Source: Orychophragmus violaceus (taxonomy: Eukaryota; Streptophyta; Magnoliopsida; Brassicales; Brassicaceae). Taken from it: a DNA stretch of 64,000 bases. The position numbers and the translations under genes were made by a program. The notes under the pieces were generated by a model. That model worked only from the letters and a program-made list of their open reading frames with translations, was not told the DNA's origin and searched no databases. Numbering within the stretch: the stretch's first letter is position 1; each line of letters begins with the position of its first letter. Below, one piece after another: positions 46,576 through 56,921 of this stretch. The DNA lies in assembly GCA_030180135.1 (NCBI GenBank), contig CM058232.1:94724630-94788629 (forward strand), given 5' to 3'.

Positions 46576-47395
46576 AATCGCATGTTATAAGCGGATTCAT
46601 TTTGTGTATATCTCTTTGAATATCAGAGAATGATAGGGAAGAGGTAGAAGAAGAAAGTGAAGTGTTTTTTAGGTTTATTGAAATAAATAGCCGGTAACTA
46701 TTTTAACTCTATACGCAACAGTTGCGACGTTACATTAAAATCCACTTACTCGTTTTGGGCTTTTCTCGAATGATCACATGAGAATGGCCCATGTATGCTT
46801 TTGTTTCATAATCTCTAATTGTTATGCGTTAAATTTACCATAAGAAACTGATTTTTCATAATCCTCTTAGCTTAACGAAATACATTGATTTGTTCTTCAA
46901 AAGGGAACATGTTCTCGATCGCTTAATAAGTTTAGGTACTAAATATTAATCAATGTTTAATACTCATCGATTATTTTTTCAAGTTTTGGTTATCATGGTA
47001 TATGACTAATATATTATGCTCATAGCTACACGATGATAGTCATAACATATATGTATATATAGTTTTATGGCTAATACGTTCCGGTAATAAATTTTAATCA
47101 ATTCTTAATACTCGTTGATTATTTTTTCAATTTTTGGATATCATGGAATACGAGTAATTAATATACTAAGTTTATTAATGATAAAGTAAATTAACCAAGT
47201 TGACAAAAAAGGAAATACTAGAGAAAACCATAAACAAATGCTGGTTATAAATACAAATTTAATTAAAATTTATAAACCGTAAGTATGTACTTCACTTCGC
47301 ATAGCCAACCAACCACACCCAACATTCTTAACATAGAGGAGGCTTAGGGTACCTGAACAAAACAAATCATATTAAAACAATAATACATAAGATCG
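46576..47395. other. CACTA internal non-coding DNA
   Basis: AT-rich, with two imperfect copies of a TTAATACTCGTTGATTATTTTTTCAA-type segment (about 46,955 and 47,105). No gene seen. Confidence 0.45.
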
Positions 47396-47399
47396 CCAA

Positions 47400-47835
47400 G
47401 AAAACATAGTCATCTATACTATATGATTAAGAGTTGGGAGAAAAATACCTCTGCACTAAATCAAGGAACTCTTCAGCTTTATACACATCAAAGCATATGT
47501 TAGAAACTCGTTGAATTGGCTCCAACCTCACCAACCCTAATCAACAAAGAAATTTTAATTATTTGTCATTTATCACTAAATAGAACGAATTTACAAAAAA
47601 GCTTTGAAGTTTCATCATACCACCACTGTTATTGGCGATATTAAAGCACTTGAATAAACAGAACAATATCCCATTCTGACTTTTTCCCCATGCTTTAACA
47701 AGCCTAACAGCAAGATCGCCATTGGCCACACAATCCAATGACTCGTTTCTGCCAATATTTAATACAATTGAGCTTTCAAACATTCTAAGAATATTGTACA
47801 TGAAATAAATTTATGTTATACTTACTCCAAATCTC
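47400..47835 (-). other. Unidentified exon-like segments
   Basis: Two minus-strand segments look coding-like: 47,559-47,801 (M-F-E-S-S-I-V-L-N-I-G start, with A-V-R-L-V-K-A-W-G) and about 47,455-47,540 (V-R-L-E-P-I-Q-R-V-S-N). They lie upstream of the RPA1-like blocks and could belong to the same gene. I do not recognise the family. Confidence 0.35.
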
Positions 47836-47849
47836 TGATTCTAAATTCT

Positions 47850-50183
47850 ACTTGAAGTCTCCTCTAGAAATAAGTTTACGGATCATTTGCAGTAACCATT
47901 GGATCTCTTACGAAGCCACCAAAGAATTACGGTGGAAACAGTCATGAAAAGAAGGCTGGTTATGGTACCTTGCACAATTGGCACAAGGAAAGCATATTCT
48001 GGGAGCTACCGTATTGGATAGACCTCAATATCCGACATAATCTTGATGTGATGCATATTGAGAAGAATTTTTTCGACAACATCATGAATACTGTTATGAA
48101 TGTAAAGGTTAAAATAAAAGACACCGTCATGTCACGAAGGGACATAGAAATATTTTCTGCTCGACCACACTTGCAGCTTGATAGTGATGGTAAAGCTCCT
48201 TTCCCCGCCTACACACTAACGGAAGAAGCAAAGGAAAAGTTGTTGGAATGTGTGAAACATGCGGTGAAATTTCCAGATGGTTATGCATCAGACTTAGCTA
48301 GTTGTGTTGATATGGTGAATGGAAAGTTCTCGGGCACTAAAAGTCATGACTGCCATGTTTTTATGGAGCGGTTACTTCCATTTACTTCACAGAACTCCTA
48401 GACCGAGACGTCCACCTTGTGTTATCAGGTACTAATACTTGTAGTTGTATGATAAGTCCCATGTTCTATACTATTTATAATAACTTTGTTTGTTAATAAT
48501 GTTTTGTAGGCGTTGGAGGATTTTTCCGTGACTTATGTGCAAGAACTTTGCAGAAAAGTCGCGTCCAAATTCTAAAACAAAACATAGTCTTACTCATATG
48601 CAATTTGGGAAAGATATTTCCGCCTTCTTTTTCCGACGTTATGGAGCACCTGCCTATACATCTCCCCTGCGAAGCTAAATTAGGAGGCCCTGTGCAATAT
48701 AGGTGGATGTATCCTTTTGAAATGTTTTCCAAAAAGTTGAAAGGAAAAGCGAAGAACAAAAGATATGCATCAGGATCGATTGTTCAATCTTATCTCAGTG
48801 ACGAAATATCTTATTTCTCAGAGCACTACTTTGACGCAAATATACAAACAAATCAAGGTAAACGATAATTTCGTTCGTATTAACATAAATATATATATAT
48901 ATATATATATATATCTGAATTACTTTTGACCGTGTAGGTTAACAAGATTCGATGAAGGTGATGCCCCTGTATATTATGTCGATGGAGTACCTGATATATT
49001 TTGTCGTGTAGGTCGTCCAAGTGGACAAATGCACCAAATATGACTTTCGGAAAAGGACTACCAATGTGCACATTCATTTGTTCTCCGAAATTATGATTAT
49101 TTTCAACCGTTTGAGAGGTAAATTGGCTTTTGGAAAGAACTACCAATGTGCACATTTATATGAATATGTTTTGATTTTTCATCTATGTCTTCCTCTTATA
49201 TAGTATGTTCAAAGATTATCTTTCTGCAACATATTCAGAACTCTGTGAAGAATAAGTTGCCGTCGAAAGGGCTGAAGAATATTCTACATGGGTGAAAAAT
49301 TATGTATGTTTAAAAACAGCTCTACGCATATAGTGTGTATTACATATATGTAAACACATGATTAACGTATATAGCTATATGAAGGTTGCTTACTGGAACG
49401 GCATAACTCCTTTTCCTCCTTGGGTTAAAGAGATTGTGAATGGACCCGTGAATAAGGCAAAAATATGGCCTATGTATTTCACAAGAGGATATTTGTTCCA
49501 TACCCAGAATCACGGCGAGGGACGAAAGACTTGTAACTATGGGGTATGGGTAAAAGGAGAGAATTATACCAATGCATCAGATGAAGCTGATTTCTACGGG
49601 ATCTTGACTGATATAATATAATTTGAGTATGAGGGAATGATTGATCTGAAAATCACACTTTTTAAGTGCAAGTGGTATGACCCTGTTATTGGAAGAGGCA
49701 CTCAGATCAGCAATGGAGGTGTTGTTGACGTTCTTTCATCGAGGAAATACAACAAATATGAACCATTTATTCTAGGTACGTATAAATATAAAAATGTTGT
49801 AATCATATCTATATATATATATACACATATATAAATGTTGCAATCATATATTGTTTTTTCCAGCGTCTCAAGCGGAACAAGTTTGCTATATTCCGTACCC
49901 GTACACAAAGAAACCAAAATATTCATGGCTCAATGTCGTAAAGGTAAATCCGAGGAGTTATATCTCAGAAGATTACGAAATTCAAGAACCAACTCTTTTG
50001 CAACAAGAAAATAACGATGCCGTACTTCTGACTACAATTGACGATGCCGATGTCAGAAATTTGGTTCAAAATGTAAACCCAATACAACTCGATTACGATG
50101 TTGGAGATGCAGAACAAGAAGGTGAATTTCAATGTAATGTTTCATCGTCTGATGATGATGAAGGAGACGAAGAATATTATTAA
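47850..50183 (+). pseudogene. CACTA TNP2-type transposase, amino-terminally truncated
   Basis: Blocks in order: the end of the Transposase_21 domain (47,970-48,160, W-E-L-P-Y-W and H-N-L-D-V-M-H-I-E-K-N); DUF4218 (48,540-48,870, G-G-P-V-Q-Y-R-W-M-Y-P-F-E); and DUF4216 (49,380-49,940, I-S-N-G-G-V-V-D-V and W-L-N-V-V). It ends with an acidic tail to 50,183. Introns are evident at 49,776-49,861. Breaks: a frameshift near 48,375, an in-frame TAA at 49,619-49,621, and others. The first two thirds of the usual protein, including most catalytic residues, are absent. Confidence 0.85.
48884..48914. repeat. (AT)n microsatellite
   Basis: An uninterrupted AT dinucleotide run inside the intron region of the transposase gene. 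Confidence 0.9.
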
Positions 50184-50199
50184 GTTTTCTTAGATTTGG

Positions 50200-50657
50200 A
50201 TTAAAAATTTACAAGTTTATTGAATATTAACAAGTTTGATTTAAATGGTTTGGATGTTTTGGATAACAAATTTGCAAATTTACAAGTTTCTAAGTGTTTG
50301 TTTTAATTAACCAATTTCTAATTATTTTATTTTAGTTAACCAGTTGCTAATTAACCATTTGATTTATTAAAAACCAATTAGTTTTTGGTTAAACCAACCA
50401 GATTTTTTGTTGAAACCAATCTGATTTTTGGTTAAAACCAATCATTTATAACTTACACCAATCTATTAGTTTTAGTTAAGTTAACCAATTGCTAATTAAC
50501 CATTTGATTTATTAAAAACCAATTGGTTTTTGGTTAAACCAATCCAATTTTGGTTAAAACCAATCTGATTTTTGGTTAAAACCTATCAATTTACTCTTAA
50601 ACCAATCCAATCAGGTGATAATTTGATTAAACCAATACATTAAACCAATTTCACTGG
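50200..50657. repeat. Degenerate GGTTAAAACCAAT-type repeats
   Basis: Multiple near-copies of TTTTTGGTTAAAACCAATC and TAACCAATTGCTAATTAACC-like segments fill the gap between the two plus-strand CACTA genes. A longer copy of about 80 bp occurs at about 50,330-50,410 and again at 50,470-50,550. Confidence 0.7.
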
Positions 50658-50742
50658 TTTGTTATACCAAAATCGATTTCATTAAACCAATCGTGTAAAC
50701 CAAAATCGATTGGTTTAATGAAATCGATTTTGGTATAACAAA
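50658..50742. repeat. Perfect 36-bp inverted repeat
   Basis: Arm 50,658-50,693 is exactly complementary to 50,707-50,742 with a 13-base loop. It begins TTTGTTATACCAAAATCG. It lies about 80 bp before the start codon of the second CACTA gene. Confidence 0.95.
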
Positions 50743-50820
50743 TCAGATTTCCCCCCTTTTACACCTTCATTCTCCCAAACCCTAAATCGCAACATCTCTT
50801 CAACGAATCCGATTCCTCTA

Positions 50821-53694
50821 ATGGCGAATGGACGCGGCGGTGCTCCGAGACGAGGCGGCGGTGCTCAGAGACGGGTGACGCCGAACATAACTTAGAGACA
50901 AGCCGGAAATACACCGTCAAGAGAACCACCACCTTTTTGCCCACAGATACAATTTCACACGTCGAAAAAGAATCGTCCCTCCCAAGTTCATTCATCTGAA
51001 GCTCTGTCTTCCTCCCAACCTCCGGTATTAAACCCCGTCAGTTCAGCACCTCATTTCCGCGACTATCCACCGCCGGTAGAGCTATTCCCGAACTCGCAGT
51101 CTCGATCCCGTGAAGTCATAACCAGCACCGCTAGTCTACACCATCGATCTCCACCGCCTCTTCCTCCTCTATAGTTCTCTATAGAACCTCAACAGCCTAA
51201 CAGTAGCCATTCCTCAGTAGCTCCAGATAGTGATGGTGATGGTGAAGAAGATGAGGAAGAGGAAGAAGGACCACTACTTCATCCGGTTCTCCAGGATGAC
51301 CTCATGCATCTTCTCAACGCTCTCCTTCGGGTGCCAAATCGGGAACAATTCACAGAAGATCTATCTCCCACACCAAAGCCGGATACAACATGGTATATGT
51401 CTCTAAACCCAAATTCAAATGTGTAAAAATGTTAGCTTTAGGATGTTTGCTTGATGAGTTTGATGATTAATATGTTTGATTGTTTGATTGATGAGTTGGA
51501 TGATTAATTTTGCGATTGTTAATTGATGAGCTCGGGCTTGATATGTGTCTGTTATGATTCTCAGACAGATTGCTAGAAATTTCATGTGTCTTCTCTTAGA
51601 TATGAACAAGATAAGTAAAAAAAGAAACTAGAAATGAATTCATATTAGATTCTAAGCACTGTCTTCTTGTTTAGATATTAAAATGTCTTTTAGTTTAGAT
51701 AATCCGATATTAAAATGGATCCTTGTTCATATTTTCCATGTTTTTATCATAGTTTCCATTCTCTATTTCTCTTTTATTGTTCTATCGTCATTCTAATGTT
51801 TCTGCTTGAATTGGTTTTTGTATAGAAAGACGTATATGTAAGCTTCACATTTGCTATATTGCTTTGCACCTTATGTTGTTGATCCCTAAGAGATCCAAAA
51901 CTATTTAATGATTTTGTCGACTGACTATGGTGATGTTTATTATTCCACAATTTGTAGCTTTAATTAAATTCAGTTTCTCTTAGATGTTTCTCTTAGATTT
52001 GCTCAACTCAAATCAGTTTGGTTTGTTCTTTGTTCCACTCATATCTCGGGTTTGTTCTTTGGTCTTTGTTCTACTCACATATTTTCAATGCGTGCCTATG
52101 TATGTGATTGTTGTGCTTAATGGGTTTCTCTTAGATGTGATCAACTCAAATCAGTTTGGTTTGTTCTTTGTTCACTCATATCTCGGGTTTGTTCTTTGTT
52201 CCACTCATATCTCGGGTTTGTTCTTTGTTCTTTGTTCTACTCACATATTTTCAATGCGTATATCTATGTATGTGTTTGTTGTGCTTAATGGGTTTCTCTT
52301 AGATGTTCTCAATTCAAATCAGTTTGGTTCTTAGTTCTTTTGAATATATATCTCTCAGGTTTGTTCTTAGTTCTTCTGAATTTTTTCACTTCTGGTTACC
52401 AGCATTTGTATCTGTTCTTGTTCTCAACATCTGTATTTGTTTGACAGCAAATGAGAGACTGTTTAAACTGTTACTTGTGATCATTCTGATTTTTTAATTG
52501 CAGGTTTGGTCGCGACAAAGGAGCACTCACAAGGCAGATTACTAGGATATTAACCAACAAGTTTGATGGACCTTTCTATAGTTGGACAGTAGTTCCTCGG
52601 GACAGACAAGAACGTTACTTCATTGAATTCGCGGTGAGGTTTCTCTTCTCTATCTTTCCTATATATAGTACTTGTACTGTTTTCACTAAGGTTTTGTCTT
52701 TAAAATGTAGAAAACCCATCATTGGGATCCACTAATCTCAGGAACTGTCCAAATGCATTTTGAGAGGATATGTCAACGGCGAATGAAAGGAATGGTCTCG
52801 ACTGCGCGGACTTCTCGCAAGCGTCCACCTTGGATAAACTTGACACTATGGGCAACGATGACAGCCCACTGGGACACAAAATACGCAAAAGCAAAGAGCA
52901 GTACCACATCTAAAGCTCGTAAGTCTAATCGTAAAGGTCTGGGTATGGAAATACACTTGTCTAGCCAGAAGTCGTTTGAACAGATCAAATAGGAAATGGT
53001 AAGTTGCCACTCGCATAAATCTGTTTTGGTGTCAAATAGGTCTGATTTTATTTTTTAAATCTTTTATCGTGTCATATTACAGGAAGAGGAGTACGGAAGA
53101 CCCGTAAGTATTGGCGAGGTGTTTATTAGGACTCATACGAGAAGAAATGGGAGTTTCGTTGATCTAAAGGTGAAGAGCATTGCTGAAAGTTATGAGGAGC
53201 GTTTGATAGCTAAGAAGGCTGAGCTTCAGGCGGCCAATTTGGACGGTGATGACGGTGATTCACAACCTCGGGACCTCACCGCTGATGAGTACAACGAGCT
53301 ATTTCTTCAGGTACGTAGTCTAAGTTCTTCACTATAGTATTAGTTTCTCTACTTTAACAATGTTATGAACTGTTTTTTTTAGCACGCCACATTCAAGGAT
53401 GACAGGGGGCGTCCTTATGGTCTTGGTAGCATGGAAAACAACCTTGCTAATGGCAAGCGTAAGCACTTGGGAAGTAGTTCATCATTTATGGCACTCCAAC
53501 AACAACTACAAGAAGCTCAACAAAAAATAGCGGACCAGGCAGCTTATAATATACGTCGTGAAGCAGAGATGGCCACACTTGCCACTCAACAACAATCCAA
53601 GATCGACCACTTGTCTATGCTTGAGAAGTATCTCAGTCAAACCTATCCACAATTCTGCGACTTCATGGATTCTCAGACAGCTTCTAAGCCTTAA
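50821..53694 (+). pseudogene. CACTA second gene, Transposase_24 (Ptta/En/Spm) family
   Basis: It starts at ATG 50,821 (A-N-G-R-G-G-A-P). Exon 1 is proline/serine-rich with an acidic run and ends at a GT donor near 51,392. The following exons are about 52,504-52,633, 52,711-53,001, 53,083-53,310 and 53,383-53,694. The central region has the family pattern W-T-V-V-P-R-D-R-Q-E-R-Y-F-I-E-F and later T-H-T-R-R-N-G-S-F-V-D. The tail is a glutamine-rich coiled coil. Three in-frame TAG codons (50,893, 51,172, 52,990) interrupt it. The family corresponds to the DNA-binding accessory protein of CACTA elements. Confidence 0.85.
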
Positions 53695-53939
53695 CAGATA
53701 GGCCTTCTAATCTTGTATAAAATCAGGCTTTAGACTTTTGACTTGTAACATAACATAATATGAAATGTTTTGGTAACTCCACTTTTGGATTTTGGTGTTT
53801 ATATAAATTGGTATGTTAATGTATTATGATTCCTAGTTGTTTTAAAATACTGGTTGTATGCAAATTGTATGTAAGTTTAATAATACAAACAAATGAGAGG
53901 AACAATGTAGAAATTGGCAAATGACTGAAATCGTGAAAA

Positions 53940-54365
53940 AATAGTCACACATTAGTCGCTCATTAGTCGGTTATTGGTCGCTGATCCGTCACAAACTAGT
54001 CGTAGGTATATAATGTTAGCCGGTAATTAGTCACATAATGTTCAGATATAGTCGCATATTAGTCGTTAACAATTACGACTAATTTGAGTCTTCACAATAA
54101 CATGAGACGCATATTAGTCGCAAAAATGTTACGATTAATATGCGACTGATTAACGCTGACAAATATCACAGTCGCATATGAGGTCACTTATCAGTCGCAA
54201 ACGTTTTGCGACCGATATGCGACCAATAAACGATGCACTTGTAGTAGTCGTAAATTAGTCGTAACTTTACGACTAATTAACGGCTGATTTAATTTGCGAC
54301 GCAAAATTAGCGTCTGCGCTTTTTAGTCGCATATCAGTCGCGGATTTGATATTAGCGACTGACTT
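53940..54365. repeat. CACTA right subterminal repeats
   Basis: Many copies of TTAGTCGC, TAGTCGCATA and the inverse GCGACTAAT lie in both orientations within 430 bp. Similar but fewer motifs lie at 44,615-44,835. Confidence 0.85.
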
Positions 54366-54408
54366 GCGACTACATATCCAATCTCTATTTAAGTGTTTTC
54401 TTGTAGTG

Positions 54409-55600
54409 CATCAACGACAATGGAATGCTTGGATCCTCGTACGCCTTACATGTGAGTGGTGCTATGTTGAATTTCCCAATATCTAAGATGTTAAGCCAAT
54501 ATATTGCAAACTCCCTCAACTTTTGAATTTTGCTTTCGGTAAACATTTCTGCCATTAAAAACCCACTGCCTGACAAGAAACCTGTTGTGTGCCAGTCTAT
54601 ACAATTACTATTGTAACCAGATTTTGAGGTGGATACCAAATCAACCAGCCTAGGAAGATATTCTTGTTGTCCATGTGCTTGTTAGTATGGTTGGCAGTCT
54701 CTCCATACACCCCTTTGTTCTACACCTTTCCCCTGTCCCATAACTTGTTTAGGGACGGGTGTATCATCCCTGCCAATTTTCCATCAAACATATATTACAA
54801 AAAATTAACTTTGCTAACAATCTAGTGTAGCATGCTAAATATACCATATTAGTGTCTGTTTTCCTTTCTCTAATTAAGATGTAGAAGCTTGACTTGTGGT
54901 GAATTGTAATATATAAGTGAAGTACATTCATATCTATACTGATTTGATGATAAAAATATAATTAAAAACATATCATATTCATGTTTGATTAAGTCTCTAT
55001 CGGTCATAAGAGGGGAATAATTTGTTGGAGCCATAAATCACTTATCGGTAACACCCACTCTGAGCAATGACGAAGTGACATATGTGTTGAAAGGTGAGCC
55101 TTGGTTTGGAACATATGATGACCCATTTGAAAAACGGTTGTCATCAAGGTGCTCCATAGCCCTGTTTTCCTCCTTAGGATTCGCCGACATTGATCCTTCA
55201 CCAAATGTGTCATCTTTTTTTATAATGTCATCAAGTAGTATTAGGGAAAAGGGGACGATGCTCGTTGACATTAGAGCGCCCCAGTAGACCGCCGCCTCAT
55301 CCAGTCCCATAGACGTTGAACCAATGTTACATGCATGTTGGATACCCATGGACAAGCTTGTTTTACCAAACACATGTCGTACACACAACATGTTAATAGC
55401 CGACCGCCTTTTGAAACGATATCTATCCACATCTAGTCCTCCAACAGTCACATCTATGGGCATTCCGATGTGCTCCACCCTTACCGCCATGAACAACCAC
55501 ATCTCCATCATCAATCATGCCAATAGGGAGGGTTCAATTACCATATGCACCTAGCATGGAGCTGGGTAATCACTATGTTAGGGCTAGATGGTCTTCGATT
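54409..55600 (-). other. Flank of CACTA, uncharacterised open frame
   Basis: A 158-codon minus-strand open frame at 55,038-55,514 has no family I recognise. Its position fits the upstream part of the decayed MULE transposase gene on the same strand. I cannot support a function. Confidence 0.3.
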
Positions 55601-56160
55601 TTGAAACGATATGTTAATACTCTAAAATCGACATGGGGACCATTAATACAATGTACATTAAATTGACGACATATTACCTTCGCGATTACGGCCACCGACT
55701 GTCTATACTTCCCTTTTTCACATAACCTATATATATTTTTTTGCTGATCTCTATTTTTCTTTCTGTGTATTTCTTTGCTTCGTCTATTAACTTCTGCATT
55801 TTCATTTATAGGCGTATAAAACTAATTTTTTTTGCCATCAATACATCTATATTTTCGTACATAAATAAACGTGAAATTTGTCCAAATTAGTATTAATCTT
55901 TAGATAAATTACTATCTTAGTATCTACTACACTAGTTTTACTAAGTTAGTGTTAAGAGTTAGTAAAATGACATAATTACCCATAACAAGATAGTTACCTT
56001 TTTTGTTAAACAAATTATTTTAAGAAAAAATAGAAAAATAGAGTTACCTTTTTTTATTAAACATATTAATTAAAAAAAATTAACAAAAAACACAACTATA
56101 TGTAAACTATTTTTTTTAAAAGTAAATGTTTTACCTTTACCGATATAACCTAGGTAAAGA
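55601..56160. other. AT-rich spacer
   Basis: Nothing recognised beyond A/T runs. It may include the left end of the second MULE. Confidence 0.4.
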
Positions 56161-56163
56161 TAA

Positions 56164-56481
56164 TTTCTTACTTCAAACCAGCTCAATCCTCTCTCGCTGC
56201 ATCTCCATTCCAGCTCTAGCCTTTCTCGCCGTCGTCTCCTCCCTCTCTCGCCGTCATCTCCTTGCCGCCTCCGCCTAGTCGGAATCCGCAGGTTCGTTCG
56301 CCGACTTCTCGGACTTGTTCGATTTCTTACTTCAAATCAGCTCAACCCTCTCTCGCTGCATCTCCATTCCAGCTCTAGCCTTTCTCGCCGTCGTCTCCTT
56401 ACTCTCTCACCGTCATCGCCTTTCCGGGTCCTCCTAGTCGGAATCCGCACGTTCGTTCGCCGAATTCTCGGACTTGTTCGA
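56164..56481 (+). repeat. Two tandem 159-bp units in the leader of the Ulp1-type gene
   Basis: The unit starts TTTCTTACTTCAAA at 56,164 and again at 56,323 and contains CTCGCTGCATCTCC and CGCCGACTTCTCGGACTTG. The unit end recurs a third time at about 56,586-56,615. It lies upstream of the probable start codon and is likely promoter or 5' untranslated sequence. Confidence 0.85.
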
Positions 56482-56921
56482 TTCTTCTCGGTCTTTTGCT
56501 AAGTAAACTGATTTCTCAAAATTTTAAATCGGTGGTTTGTTTCTTTCGATTTAATGTGTTATGCCGTGTTAATTCCGTGGTTCTTTCGCCGACTTCTCGG
56601 ACTTGTTCGAATCGTCTCGTTCTTTTACTTCTCTGCTTCAGATTGACTGTGTTATGCCGTGTTAATTAGGTGGTTCTTTCGATTAAATCTGGAATTTTTA
56701 GTACTCTTTTCCCTTTGATTGTAGCTTATCTCTCGTTTACTAGATTGTGTTGCAACTTGTTTGATTTAACATATAGCGTGATGATTGTCTTGCCAATACT
56801 GAGCGTAGTACTGATTCTAGCTTCTTTATATGGGCGTGTTCTTCGTAGCTTGATCTTTTATCTATTTTCTCTGCAGATTGTAGTATTGTTACTGATCTCG
56901 TTCTACGTTGTTAGTGTAGAC

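Larger units (their letters stand above)
44594..54408 (+). mobile_element. CACTA (En/Spm-like) transposon
   Basis: The terminal inverted repeats are CACTATAAGAAAACA (44,594-44,608) and TGTTTTCTTGTAGTG (54,394-54,408), 14 of 15 matching. Both subterminal zones carry many short GCGAC/TAGTCGC motifs (44,615-44,835 and 53,940-54,365), as expected of transposase-binding sites. It encodes a truncated TNP2-type transposase and a Transposase_24-type protein on the plus strand and an RPA1-like gene on the minus strand. I saw no clear 3-bp target duplication. Confidence 0.85.

Noticed and set aside
55038..55514. Host gene on the minus strand
   Set aside because: No recognisable domain or conserved pattern; more likely decayed transposon sequence.
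56670..56921. Hydrophobic amino-terminal extension of the Ulp1-type gene
   Set aside because: It overlaps a likely intron ending TTTTCTCTGCAG and is untypical for DUF1985 proteins; the start at 56,922 is preferred.
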